Assembly (NCBI GenBank): GCA_023701085.1
Contig: JAMPXR010000085.1
Span: 1-8,724, forward strand
Direction of reading: 5' to 3'
Length of the DNA stretch: 8,724 nt
From: Ramlibacter sp.
Lineage (GTDB): Bacteria; Pseudomonadota; Gammaproteobacteria; Burkholderiales; Burkholderiaceae_C
Each line of letters opens with the position of its first letter. Position 1 is the stretch's first letter. Below are positions 1 to 7,565 of this stretch, piece by piece. The translations under genes were made by a program, and so were the position numbers. The notes beneath the pieces are model-generated. The model was not told where the DNA came from. It ran no database searches and saw nothing but the letters and a program-made list of their open reading frames with translations.

Positions 1-574
1 GGTCCAGGATCACCGGCGCCTCCGCGTGGTTCATGCCCGCGGTCGGTTCGTCGAACATGAACACCGAGGGTTCCAGCGCCATGAGCAGCGCGACCTCCAG
101 CTTGCGCTGATCGCCGTGCGGCAGGCTGGCCACCAGTTCGTGCTCCCGGGCCTTGAGCGCCACCGCCGCCAGGATGGCGTCCGCCCTCACGGTCAGCGCC
201 TCGTGGTCGCTCCAGACGCTCCACAGGTTGAAGCCGCGCCGGTGCCGGCCCGCACGGGCCGCCTGCACCGCCAGCCGCACGTTTTCCAGCACCGTCAGGC
301 GCGGAAAAAGATTGGTGAGCTGGAACGCGCGTCCCAGGCCGGCATGCGTGCGCTGCGACGCGGACAGGCCGGAGATGTCGCGGCCGTCGAGCGTCACCTG
401 CCCTGCGCTGGCCTTGAGTTGGCCTGAGATCAGGTTGAAGTAGGTCGTCTTGCCCGCGCCGTTCGGGCCCACGATGGCCGTGAGCGTGCCCGGCTGGAAG
501 GAGCAGGTCACGCCATTGACCGCCACATGGCCGCCGAAGCGGATGGTGAGATCGCGGGTGGCAAGCAGGCTCAT
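1..574 (-). CDS. livG: LivG-type branched-chain ABC transporter ATP-binding protein (3' end cut by window edge)
   Basis: Cytoplasmic ATPase subunit of a Liv-type (HAAT family) ABC importer, which would power uptake of the ligand caught by the binding protein encoded just upstream. I translated 191 codons from ATG 574-572; the frame stays open to the left edge, and about 60 residues of a usual 250-residue LivG are missing. Visible motifs are Walker A GPNGAGKTT at residues 36-44, the Q-loop glutamine in GRAFQLTNLF (Q85), and Walker B plus catalytic glutamate in VFMFDEP (D175, E176). The ABC signature reads LPHGDQ at 151-156, where relatives I remember have LSHGDQ. There is no strong ribosome-binding site close to the ATG: an AGGA lies about 16 bases upstream. 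It follows the binding-protein gene in the same direction after 150 bases of hairpin-rich DNA, so co-transcription is likely. Permease genes (livH/livM) and a second ATPase (livF) are expected to the left. The substrate cannot be told from this subunit. Confidence 0.93.
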   Translation of the reverse strand, partial: MSLLATRDLTIRFGGHVAVNGVTCSFQPGTLTAIVGPNGAGKTTYFNLISGQLKASAGQVTLDGRDISGLSASQRTHAGLGRAFQLTNLFPRLTVLENVRLAVQAARAGRHRRGFNLWSVWSDHEALTVRADAILAAVALKAREHELVASLPHGDQRKLEVALLMALEPSVFMFDEPTAGMNHAEAPVILD

Positions 575-638
575 GGTGAAATGTCGGATTTCCTGGGGTG
601 TCGGGTGCCGGTCACGCGAGCGCGGCACTCGTCGCGGT

Positions 639-693
639 GTCATGCCGGACCTGATCCGGCATCCACCTGGATTGCGTGTCAAGCCCGCATGAC
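639..693. repeat. Two-hairpin palindromic intergenic element
   Basis: This 55-base element begins with GTCATGC and ends with GCATGAC, so its ends are perfect inverted repeats of 7 bases. Inside are two hairpins. The first is ATGCCGGA (642-649), loop CCTGA, TCCGGCAT (655-662), with 8 perfect pairs. The second is TGCGTG (673-678), loop TCAAG, CCCGCA (684-689), with one mismatch. The whole can fold as a cruciform-like three-way structure in DNA or RNA. The sequence style (GTCATGCCGGA..TCCGGCATCCA) resembles small dispersed palindromic repeats that I recall from many proteobacterial intergenic regions; that identity is from memory, not from a search. It lies between the binding-protein gene and livG, where it could stabilise the upstream mRNA end or reduce read-through. 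Confidence 0.7.
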
Positions 694-695
694 GA

Positions 696-713
696 GGCGC
701 GCGGGCGCGCGCC
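696..713 (-). terminator. GC-only hairpin after the binding-protein gene (no U-tract)
   Basis: GGCGCGC (696-702) pairs perfectly with GCGCGCC (707-713) across a 4-base loop. On the minus-strand transcript it begins 12 bases after the TAG of the binding-protein gene. It has no run of U after it, so it is not a classical intrinsic terminator. It could act as a 3' barrier to exonuclease or as a partial attenuator, as hairpins between binding-protein and permease genes of other ABC operons do. The role is inferred; the pairing is directly visible. Confidence 0.5.
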
Positions 714-724
714 GGTGCGGCCGC

Positions 725-1921
725 CTACCGCTTGTTCCGGATCGGGATCTGCAGCTCTTCCGGCTTGATGACCCGTACCAGCTCCGGCACGGCCCATGCG
801 ACCGCCGGGTCGTTCTTGATCTTGAAGTGGTACATCTCCTGCATGGCCTGGTGGTCTTCCTTGCGGAAAGTCATCTTGCCCTTGGGCGTGTCGAAGCTCA
901 TGCCTTCCATGGCCGTGATCAGCTTCTCGGAGCTGGTGTCGCCGTTGGTCTTCTTCAGCGCCTCGACGATCGCCATCGCCGCGCTCATGCCGCCGGCCGT
1001 GAAGAAATCAGGGGGCGTCTTCAGGCGGGTGTAATGATTGGCCACCAGCCATTCGTTGACCTTGTTCTTCGGGATGCCATAGTAGTAGTACAGCGCACCC
1101 TCCATGCCCTCGAACTGCTTGTACGCGACCATCACAGGCAGGATGTTTCCTCCCGTCGCCACTTCGATGCCGTAGCGCCTCTTGAGGTCGAGGTCGGCAA
1201 TTTTCGGGAAGGGCGTGGGACTGCCGGACCAGCCCACGGAAATGAACTTGCGCCCCGGCTGGTCCTTCAGCTTGTCGATGATGCGCTGGAGGCCGGCGGT
1301 GAAATCGGTGGTGCCGACGGGCAGGTATTCCTCATGTGCCACCTTCGCTTTCTTGATGAACTCCTTGGCCGCCTTCACGCCGTCGCGGCCGAATGCATTG
1401 TCGTTGGCCAGGAAAGCGACCACGTTGTTGCTCTGGTCGAGGGCCGCCGCGTTGGCTGCCGCGTCCTGGCTCGAACTGCGGCCCGTGCGGAAGATGTAGC
1501 GGTTCCACTTGTCGCCCGTGATGCTGTCCGCCACCGCGGGTTCGACCAGCAGGATCTTTTTGTATTCCTCGGCCACGGGCAGCATCGCCAGCGCCACCGG
1601 GCTGCCGGTGGTGCCAACCGCGATGTCGACCTTGTCGTCGGCATAGGCCTGGGCCAGCAGCGACTTGCCCACGTCGGGCTTGCCCTGGTCGTCCTTCTCG
1701 ATGATGACGATCTTGCGTCCCGCCACCGTGTTGGTGCCATTCGTCGCGTATTCCAGGCCCATCTGGAAGCCGGTCAACATTTGCTTGGCGTAGGCCTCCA
1801 GGGGGCCGGTCTTGCCCTGGATCACGGCGATCTTGATGTCCTTGGCCTGGCCGAAGGCCGTGGGCAAGGTGAACGCGGAAACTGCGAGCGCGGCGAGCGC
1901 AACCCAGGTGCGACGTTGCAT
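725..1921 (-). CDS. Liv-type ABC transporter substrate-binding protein (type I periplasmic binding fold)
   Basis: Periplasmic ligand-capture subunit (Peripla_BP_6 / LivJ-like family) of the ABC importer whose ATPase follows. I chose ATG 1921-1919, giving 398 residues, because AGAAGGAGA lies about 7 bases upstream; an ATG 21 bases further up would place that ribosome-binding site inside the coding region. Residues 1 to about 24 form a signal peptide: MQRR, a hydrophobic stretch, then TAFG before QAKD. The mature start KDIKIAVIQGKTGPLEAYAK is typical of the family, as are VGTTGSPVALAMLPVAEE (103-119), LLVEPAVADSITG (124-136) and FLANDNAFGRDG (170-181). No lipobox cysteine is seen. The length is usual for the family. 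The ligand cannot be read from the sequence: relatives bind branched-chain amino acids, amides, urea or aromatic acids. A sigma-54-type promoter lies just upstream, so expression is probably induced by the adjacent activator. It is probably first in an operon with livG. Confidence 0.95.
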   Translation of the reverse strand: MQRRTWVALAALAVSAFTLPTAFGQAKDIKIAVIQGKTGPLEAYAKQMLTGFQMGLEYATNGTNTVAGRKIVIIEKDDQGKPDVGKSLLAQAYADDKVDIAVGTTGSPVALAMLPVAEEYKKILLVEPAVADSITGDKWNRYIFRTGRSSSQDAAANAAALDQSNNVVAFLANDNAFGRDGVKAAKEFIKKAKVAHEEYLPVGTTDFTAGLQRIIDKLKDQPGRKFISVGWSGSPTPFPKIADLDLKRRYGIEVATGGNILPVMVAYKQFEGMEGALYYYYGIPKNKVNEWLVANHYTRLKTPPDFFTAGGMSAAMAIVEALKKTNGDTSSEKLITAMEGMSFDTPKGKMTFRKEDHQAMQEMYHFKIKNDPAVAWAVPELVRVIKPEELQIPIRNKR

Positions 1922-1965
1922 GAAATGTCTCCTTCTCTTCACTGCGTCAATGAACGAACAACCAA

Positions 1966-1981
1966 TGCACGGGACGTGCCA
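1966..1981 (-). promoter_or_regulatory. Sigma-54 (-24/-12) promoter for the binding-protein operon
   Basis: Read on the minus strand the site is TGGCACGTCCCGTGCA. Against the consensus TGGCACG-N4-TTGCW it differs only at the first T of the -12 element (G here). The GG and GC dinucleotides have the required spacing. Transcription would start near 1955, giving a leader of about 34 bases that contains the AGAAGGAGA ribosome-binding site. The surrounding 1922-2040 stretch is the most AT-rich of the window, and the gene directly upstream encodes a sigma-54 activator. A WATCAA half-site for IHF (minus-strand AATCAA, 1994-1999) lies at about -40, but its TTR half does not match. Confidence 0.85.
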
Positions 1982-2040
1982 GGAAAAAGATCCTTGATTT
2001 CTCTAAAGTTTTTTCCCTGACTCAACAAAGTGTATGGTTA

Positions 2041-3537
<1,497 letters not shown>

Positions 3538-3549
3538 GCGCGGATATTA

Positions 3550-3567
3550 CCCCGCTCTCACGCGGGG
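3550..3567 (-). terminator. Hairpin between tctA and the activator gene
   Basis: CCCCGC (3550-3555) and GCGGGG (3562-3567) form a perfect 6-pair GC stem with a 6-base loop. It lies between the tctA stop (TGA, 3571-3569) and the activator ATG (3537) and fills most of the 31-base gap. On the minus-strand transcript TAATAT follows rather than a U-run, so it is at most a weak terminator. It also covers the GGGG that is the only purine-rich stretch near the activator start, so it may hold down translation of the activator when the mRNA reads through from tctA. Confidence 0.45.
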
Positions 3568-3568
3568 T

Positions 3569-5080
3569 TCAGGCGGGGGCCGGGGGCTGCTTGCGGCCCT
3601 GCATGAACTTGTACAGGCGCGGCAGCAGCAGCACGGCCAGGATGAGCGCCACCAGCGCCGCCGACATCGGGCGGTCCAGGAAGACCATCGCGCTGCCCTC
3701 GCCGATGGAGACGGCGTTGCGCAACTGCGCTTCAGCCAGCGGCCCCAGGATCATCCCCACGACGACGGGAGCGGTCGGAAAATCGAATCGCCGCATCAGC
3801 ACGCCGACCACGCCGATCCCCCACAGCAGGACCAGGTCGAACGCGCTCTGGCGCATCCCGTAGGCGCCGACCGTCGCGAAGATCAGAATGCCCGCGTACA
3901 GCTGCGGCTTGGGGATCTTCAGCAGCTTGACCCACAGGCCGACCATCGGCAGATTCAGCACCAGCAGCATGACGTTGCCGATGTACAAGGAGGCGATCAG
4001 CGCCCACACCAGGGCGGCCGAACTGGTGAACAGCTGGGGACCGGGCTGGATGCCGTAGTTCTGGAAGGCCCCGAGCAGGATCGCCGTGGTGCTGGAGATC
4101 GGGATGCCCAGTGTCAGCAGCGGGATCATGGCGGTGGTCACCGTCGCGTTGTTGGCCGCCTCCGGCCCCGCCACGCCCTCGATCGCGCCGGCGGCGCCGA
4201 ACTCGGCCAGATCGTCGCCCTTGGCGAGCTTCTTCTCCACGGCATAGCTCAGGAAGGTGGGGATCTCGGTGCCGCCGGCCGGCACACAGCCGAACGGCGC
4301 ACCGATCGCCGTGGCGCGCAGCCACGCCGGGGCCGATCGCCTCCAGTCGCGCGCGGTCATGTAGACCTTGCTCATCCGGTTCCGCGTCTCGACCACGCGC
4401 CCTTCGTAGAGGGCGAAATAGAGCACTTCGGCGACGGCGAACAGGCCCACGGCGACCAGGACGATCTCGATCCCGTCGAGCAGCTCCGGGATGCCGAAGG
4501 TGTAGCGCGCCTGCCCGGAAATCTGGTCCAGGCCGATCAGCCCCAGCGCGAGCCCGGCGAACAGCGCGGCCATGCCGCGCAAGGTGCTCTTGCCCAGCAC
4601 GGCGCTCACCGTGGTGAATGCCAGCACCATCAGCAGGAAATATTCCGGCGGCCCGAGCTTCACGGCGAAATCCGCCACCGCCGGCGCGAACAGGGTCACG
4701 ATCGCCGTTCCGATCGATCCCGCGACGAACGAGCCGATGGCGGACGTCGCGAGCGCCGCGCCGGCCCGGCCGCTCTTGGCCATCCGGTTGCCTTCCATGG
4801 CCGTGACCATGCTGGCCGTCTCGCCGGGTGTGTTCAGCAAAATGGAGGTGGTCGAGCCGCCGTACATCGCGCCGTAGTAGATGCCGGCGAAGAAGATCAT
4901 GGAAGCCGTGATGTCCACCTTCGCCGTGATGGGCAGCAGCATCGCGACCGCCACCGCCGGACCGATGCCCGGCAGGACGCCCACGGCGGTGCCCAGCACG
5001 CAGCCCACGAGGCACCACAGCAGGTTGTTGAACGTGATCGCGGTCGCGAAGCCTTGCATTAACGCGCTGAAGATGTCCAT
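3569..5080 (-). CDS. tctA: Tripartite tricarboxylate transporter large permease TctA
   Basis: Large inner-membrane subunit (503 residues, normal for TctA, about 10-12 helices) of the TTT system, which imports citrate or related carboxylates by ion symport after delivery by TctC. Family landmarks run in order: the first repeat [19 protein letters not shown] (34-52), the conserved [14 protein letters not shown] (74-87), then in the second half [21 protein letters not shown] (264-284), [12 protein letters not shown] (301-312) and [16 protein letters not shown] (325-340). The two related halves reflect the known internal duplication. A basic tail [10 protein letters not shown] ends the protein in the cytoplasm. 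ATG 5080 has GGGGAAG about 5 bases upstream. The gene lies 146 bases after tctB, a wide gap filled by a hairpin-rich element, and 31 bases before a sigma-54 activator gene. The exact carboxylate is not decidable from the sequence. Confidence 0.97.
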   Translation of the reverse strand: MDIFSALMQGFATAITFNNLLWCLVGCVLGTAVGVLPGIGPAVAVAMLLPITAKVDITASMIFFAGIYYGAMYGGSTTSILLNTPGETASMVTAMEGNRMAKSGRAGAALATSAIGSFVAGSIGTAIVTLFAPAVADFAVKLGPPEYFLLMVLAFTTVSAVLGKSTLRGMAALFAGLALGLIGLDQISGQARYTFGIPELLDGIEIVLVAVGLFAVAEVLYFALYEGRVVETRNRMSKVYMTARDWRRSAPAWLRATAIGAPFGCVPAGGTEIPTFLSYAVEKKLAKGDDLAEFGAAGAIEGVAGPEAANNATVTTAMIPLLTLGIPISSTTAILLGAFQNYGIQPGPQLFTSSAALVWALIASLYIGNVMLLVLNLPMVGLWVKLLKIPKPQLYAGILIFATVGAYGMRQSAFDLVLLWGIGVVGVLMRRFDFPTAPVVVGMILGPLAEAQLRNAVSIGEGSAMVFLDRPMSAALVALILAVLLLPRLYKFMQGRKQPPAPA

Positions 5081-5142
5081 GTCAGCTTCCCCATGACGCT
5101 GCGCGCCGCCGGCGATGCATGAAGCAGCGGTTTTCTTCGCGG

Positions 5143-5207
5143 GCCACCGCGGAACCGGCTTCGCCGGGCCGCTGGTGGCGCCCCTTGAGGGGAGGCGCCG
5201 CAGGCGC
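5143..5207. repeat. Three-hairpin GC-rich element in the tctB-tctA gap
   Basis: Three hairpins stand in series. The first has an inner stem CCGGC (5155-5159), loop TTC, GCCGG (5163-5167), and is closed by an outer stem GCCACCGCGG (5143-5152) against CCGCTGGTGGC (5169-5179) with one bulged T. The second is CCCC (5181-5184), loop TTGA, GGGG (5189-5192). The third is GCGCC (5195-5199), loop GCA, GGCGC (5203-5207). The related text continues to about 5220 (CGGGGTGGTCT). I recall very similar GGGGCGCCACCAGCGG-type text in intergenic regions of Comamonadaceae, so this is probably a dispersed repeat; that is memory, not a search. It splits tctB from tctA and could alter termination or mRNA decay there. 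No coding sequence is seen in the 146-base gap. Confidence 0.7.
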
Positions 5208-5226
5208 TTCGGGGTGGTCTTTCATC

Positions 5227-5742
5227 TCAGATCCAGCCGGTGTTGGTCAGGCCGGGCAGGTTGATGGCCAGGAATTGCGTGAACGTCCAGAACACCGGCG
5301 CCGCGATCAGCAGGCCCGTCGCCGCGTCCACCAACAGGGTGCGCGGCGCGCTGGGGGCGGCCTGGCCACTGGCGCGGCGCATGCCCTGGACCGCCAGCAG
5401 GTAGCACAGCGCGCAGCTCAGGATGAAGCCGATGGTCGTGATCAGGGCCGCGTTGGCCAGCATGCCCGCGGACACCCAGACCAGTCCCGGCCACCAGCCG
5501 GTCGCAGCCCCGGACGGCTCCTCCAGTTCCCGGAAGCCGCCAGTCAGGGCCTCGCGCACCATCAGCACGCCGCACGCGGCCAGCACGACGGCCACGACCC
5601 AGGGCAGGAAATTGGGGCCGACGCCGCCATAACCGGCGGCGGCGGGAATGCTGATCGCGCCCGCGGCCAGCGCCACCCCGAGCATCAGCACCCCCGCGCC
5701 GACCAGGGCCTGCACCAGCTTTGAATCGGTTCGTGAAGCCAT
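5227..5742 (-). CDS. tctB: Tripartite tricarboxylate transporter small permease TctB
   Basis: Small inner-membrane subunit of the TTT system, partner of TctA; its mechanistic role is poorly known in the family. I chose ATG 5742-5740 (171 residues) because AAGGGGA lies about 7 bases upstream; an ATG 27 bases earlier (5769) would put that site inside the gene. Hydrophobic segments lie at residues 11-31, 45-63, 85-118 (probably two helices) and 139-161, matching the 4-5 helices of TctB proteins. A charged loop RELEEPSGAATG (71-82) separates the halves. The typical TctB motif GPNFLPWVVAVVLA (42-55) follows the first helix. It is the middle gene of tctC-tctB-tctA: 73 bases and a terminator-like hairpin separate it from tctC, and a three-hairpin element from tctA. 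TctB sequences diverge widely, so the call leans on context as well as the helix pattern. Confidence 0.93.
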   Translation of the reverse strand: MASRTDSKLVQALVGAGVLMLGVALAAGAISIPAAAGYGGVGPNFLPWVVAVVLAACGVLMVREALTGGFRELEEPSGAATGWWPGLVWVSAGMLANAALITTIGFILSCALCYLLAVQGMRRASGQAAPSAPRTLLVDAATGLLIAAPVFWTFTQFLAINLPGLTNTGWI

Positions 5743-5770
5743 GATGCGGTCCCCTTCCGCCCCGTCCACA

Positions 5771-5795
5771 AGAAAATCGCCCGGCGAACCGGGCG
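5771..5795 (-). terminator. Intrinsic-terminator-like hairpin between tctC and tctB
   Basis: On the minus-strand transcript CGCCCGG (5795-5789) pairs perfectly with CCGGGCG (5784-5778) around a UUCG tetraloop and is followed at once by AUUUUCUU (5777-5770). This is the best rho-independent terminator shape in the window. It begins about 20 bases after the tctC stop. It sits inside an operon, so it is probably a partial terminator that lets tctC be expressed above tctB and tctA and also protects the tctC mRNA 3' end. It ends about 28 bases before the chosen tctB start. Confidence 0.75.
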
Positions 5796-5815
5796 GATCG
5801 ATCAGGCCGCGCCGG

Positions 5816-6775
5816 TCACACCATGCCGGACTTGACCATGGTGGCCCGCAGGCTCGCGAACTCGTCGTCCACGAACTTCTCGAATGCCGGGCCGCTCAGG
5901 ACGGCGGGTGTCCAGCTGTTCTTCTCGAGCGACTCGGCCCACGACTTGGTCTTGAGCGCGGCCAGCACCATGTCGGTGAGCGCCTTGCGCTGCGCGGCGG
6001 TGACGCCGGGCGCGCCATAGACGCCGCGCCAGTTGCCGATTTCCACGTTGATGCCCTGCTCCTTGAGCGTGGGAACGTTCACGCCTTTCAGGCGCGTGCC
6101 GGAGGTGACCGCGATCGGCTTCATCTTGCCGGCGGCGATGTACTCGGCGAACTCGCTGTAGCCGCTGCCGCCGATCGTGACATTGCCCCCGAGGATGGCC
6201 GCCGTCGCCTCTCCGCCGCCGCGGAAGGCCACGTAGTTGATCTTGGACGGGTCCACGCCCACTTCGCGCGCGATCATCGCCGCCGCGATGTGCTCGGTCG
6301 AGCCGCGCGAGCCGCCGCCCCATTTCACGCTGCCCGGGTCCTTCTTGAGCTGCGCGATGACGTCGGCCATGGTCTTGAACTGCGAGTTGCCGGGCAGGAC
6401 GAACACGTTGTATTCGCTGGTCAGCCGCGCGATGGGCGTGGCCTGCGACAGGCTGACCGGCGGCTTGCCGGTGATGATGCCGCCCAGCATCACGGCGCCC
6501 ATCACCATCAAGGCGTTGGGGTCGCCCTTGCTGCTGTTGACGAACTGCGCCAGGCCCAGCGCGCCGGCGGCGCCGCCCTTGTTGTCGTAGGTGACGTTGT
6601 CAGCCGCCTTGGCTTCCAGCAAGGCCTTGCCCAGGGCACGGCCGGTGGTGTCCCAGCCGCCGCCCGGATTGGCGGGAATCATCATCTTCACGCTGGCCCC
6701 CGCGAGCGCGGAAAGCGGCAGCCCCCCCGCAGCGGCCAGGGCCGCCAGGGATTTCAGAAACGTGTCTCGACGCAT
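5816..6775 (-). CDS. tctC: Tricarboxylate-binding periplasmic protein TctC (TTT/Bug family)
   Basis: Periplasmic solute-binding protein (319 residues) that captures the carboxylate for TctAB. An export signal occupies about residues 1-25 (MRRDTFLKSLAALAAAGG, then LSALA before GAS); the RR-D-T-F-L-K start is twin-arginine-like. The first binding loop PANPGGGWDTTGRALGKAL (34-52) and VAFRGGGEATAAILGG (182-197) match the authentic TctC branch, with PGGG(W/F)D and FxGGGE, rather than the commoner Bug proteins with PPGGxxD. GGGSRGSTEHIAA (153-165) and WRGVYGAPGVTAAQ (249-262) are further family features. AAGGAG lies about 8 bases before ATG 6775, a strong site in keeping with high expression. It is first in the tctCBA operon and diverges from tctDE, so control by TctD at the shared 112-base region is expected. 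The ligand is probably citrate or a similar di/tricarboxylate, but Bug/TctC specificity varies and is inferred only. Confidence 0.96.
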   Translation of the reverse strand: MRRDTFLKSLAALAAAGGLPLSALAGASVKMMIPANPGGGWDTTGRALGKALLEAKAADNVTYDNKGGAAGALGLAQFVNSSKGDPNALMVMGAVMLGGIITGKPPVSLSQATPIARLTSEYNVFVLPGNSQFKTMADVIAQLKKDPGSVKWGGGSRGSTEHIAAAMIAREVGVDPSKINYVAFRGGGEATAAILGGNVTIGGSGYSEFAEYIAAGKMKPIAVTSGTRLKGVNVPTLKEQGINVEIGNWRGVYGAPGVTAAQRKALTDMVLAALKTKSWAESLEKNSWTPAVLSGPAFEKFVDDEFASLRATMVKSGMV

Positions 6776-6807
6776 GGGTTGGCTCCTTGTGATCCGATTC
6801 GAACGCT

Positions 6808-6818
6808 CGCATGATGCG
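6808..6818. promoter_or_regulatory. Palindrome CGCATGATGCG, candidate operator in front of tctC
   Basis: Perfect 5-base arms flank one central G. It lies about 33 to 43 bases before the tctC ATG and overlaps the position expected for the -10 element behind the TTGACA box. A protein bound here would directly affect tctC transcription. OmpR-type regulators like TctD usually bind direct repeats, so another regulator is equally possible. Confidence 0.3.
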
Positions 6819-6870
6819 CCGCTTGCCTGTCAAACGGCTGTCCGCCGCATTGGGGAAACTACTAGCAGCG

Positions 6871-6876
6871 GATAAT
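6871..6876 (+). promoter_or_regulatory. Candidate -10 box of tctD (short or absent leader)
   Basis: GATAAT matches the TATAAT consensus at five of six bases and ends 11 bases before the tctD ATG. Initiation about 7 bases downstream would leave a leader of only about 4-5 bases. No clear -35 is present; the nearest is TTGGGG at a 15-base spacing. No Shine-Dalgarno sequence precedes tctD, which fits a leaderless or near-leaderless mRNA. The box lies inside the palindrome 6869-6879. Confidence 0.35.
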
Positions 6877-6887
6877 CCGGGTGCCCG

Positions 6888-7565
6888 ATGAAAGTCCTGC
6901 TGGTCGAAGACGACCCCGCCATGCGCAGCACCCTGGAGCGCGCCCTCGGCCGCCGCGGCCTGCGCGTGGACGTCTGCGGCGACGGCGCCCGCGCGCTGGC
7001 GGCCTGGCGCGAATCCGCCCCGAACGTGGTGATCCTGGACCTGACGCTGCCTGGGCTGGACGGCCTGCAGGTGCTGGAACAGGCCCGCCGCGGCGGCATG
7101 GACACGCCCGTCCTCATCCTCACCGCCCGCGGCACGGTGGGAGACCGGGTGATCGGTCTGAACACGGGCGCGGACGACTACCTGCCCAAGCCATTCGACC
7201 TGGACGAACTCGTCGCCAGGCTGCAGGCGCTGGGGCGCCGCCGCGGAGACACACGCGATGACCCGGCGGCCCGGGCGTTGAACGTCGGCCGCCTGCGCCT
7301 GGAAAAGGAAAGCGGCGCCGTGTACTTCGGCGACGAGGTGCTGGAACTCACGCCGCGGGAAACCGCCTTGCTGCAAGCGCTGATGGGCAGGCCGGGCCAT
7401 GCGGTGCCGAAGGAGAAACTGTTCGAGCTGGTGTTTCCGGGCCAGGACGATGTCCACTACGAGGCGATCGAGGTGGTGGTGTACCGCTTGCGCAAGAAGC
7501 TGGCCCACACCGGCACCACGCTGATGACCCTGCGAGGGCTGGGCTACCTGCTCAAGTCCGCATGA
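6888..7565 (+). CDS. tctD: Two-component response regulator TctD (OmpR family)
   Basis: Cytoplasmic transcription regulator of 225 residues, expected to be phosphorylated by TctE and to control tctCBA. The receiver domain (1 to about 115) keeps every key residue: acidic pair D8/D9 in VEDDPAMR, phospho-acceptor D51 in VVILDLTLPGLDG, T79 in LTAR, K101 in DDYLPKPFDLDELVARL. The C-terminal winged helix (about 130-223) includes LTPRETALLQALMG, PKEKLFELVF, YEAIEVVVYRLRKKL and the wing TLRGLGYLL. Length and layout match TctD/QseB. ATG 6888 is taken because MKVLLVEDD is the canonical beginning; no good ribosome-binding site precedes it. Its TGA overlaps the tctE ATG (ATGA), so the two are translationally coupled. 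It lies divergent to tctC, as in the Salmonella tct locus. Family knowledge (TctD activates tctCBA) supports the target; it is not shown by the sequence itself. Confidence 0.95.
   Translation: MKVLLVEDDPAMRSTLERALGRRGLRVDVCGDGARALAAWRESAPNVVILDLTLPGLDGLQVLEQARRGGMDTPVLILTARGTVGDRVIGLNTGADDYLPKPFDLDELVARLQALGRRRGDTRDDPAARALNVGRLRLEKESGAVYFGDEVLELTPRETALLQALMGRPGHAVPKEKLFELVFPGQDDVHYEAIEVVVYRLRKKLAHTGTTLMTLRGLGYLLKSA

Larger units (their letters stand above)
6776..6887. promoter_or_regulatory. Divergent tctC / tctD control region
   Basis: This 112-base gap between two divergent starts must hold both promoters. Toward tctC (minus strand) there is a perfect -35-like TTGACA at 6833-6828, but the place where a -10 box should fall reads GCGAGC. 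That suits a promoter needing an activator such as TctD. Toward tctD there is GATAAT at 6871-6876. Two 11-base palindromes with a single central base occur: CGCAT-G-ATGCG (6808-6818) and CGGAT-A-ATCCG (6869-6879). A direct near-repeat CGCTCGC (6804-6810) / CGCTTGC (6820-6826) is spaced 16 bases. The AAGGAG of tctC lies at about 6784-6789. Operator identity is inference. Confidence 0.6.

Noticed and set aside
1922..1942. An upstream ATG giving seven extra residues (MKRRRHF) on the ABC binding protein
   Set aside because: Those codons are the ribosome-binding site AGAAGGAGA itself; the ATG at 1921 has ideal spacing and yields a better signal peptide.
1994..2006. IHF site upstream of the sigma-54 promoter
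   Set aside because: Only the WATCAA half matches; the TTR half is off by position and base, so I mention it but do not list it as a feature.
1982..2016. Inverted repeat GGAAAAA / TTTTTCC read as a terminator of the activator gene
   Set aside because: The stem is AT-rich with a loop over 20 bases and lies right behind the sigma-54 promoter; it would be a very weak hairpin and is more likely part of the bendable upstream region.
527..2020. A 497-codon plus-strand open frame opposite the binding-protein gene
   Set aside because: It is the antisense shadow of a clear periplasmic binding protein and runs through the sigma-54 promoter and the hairpin elements; its composition is repetitive (H, R, L, G) with no family likeness.
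6600..7508. A 302-codon minus-strand open frame spanning the tctC-tctD gap
   Set aside because: It overlaps the start of tctC in another frame and is antisense to tctD; both of those have complete family motifs.
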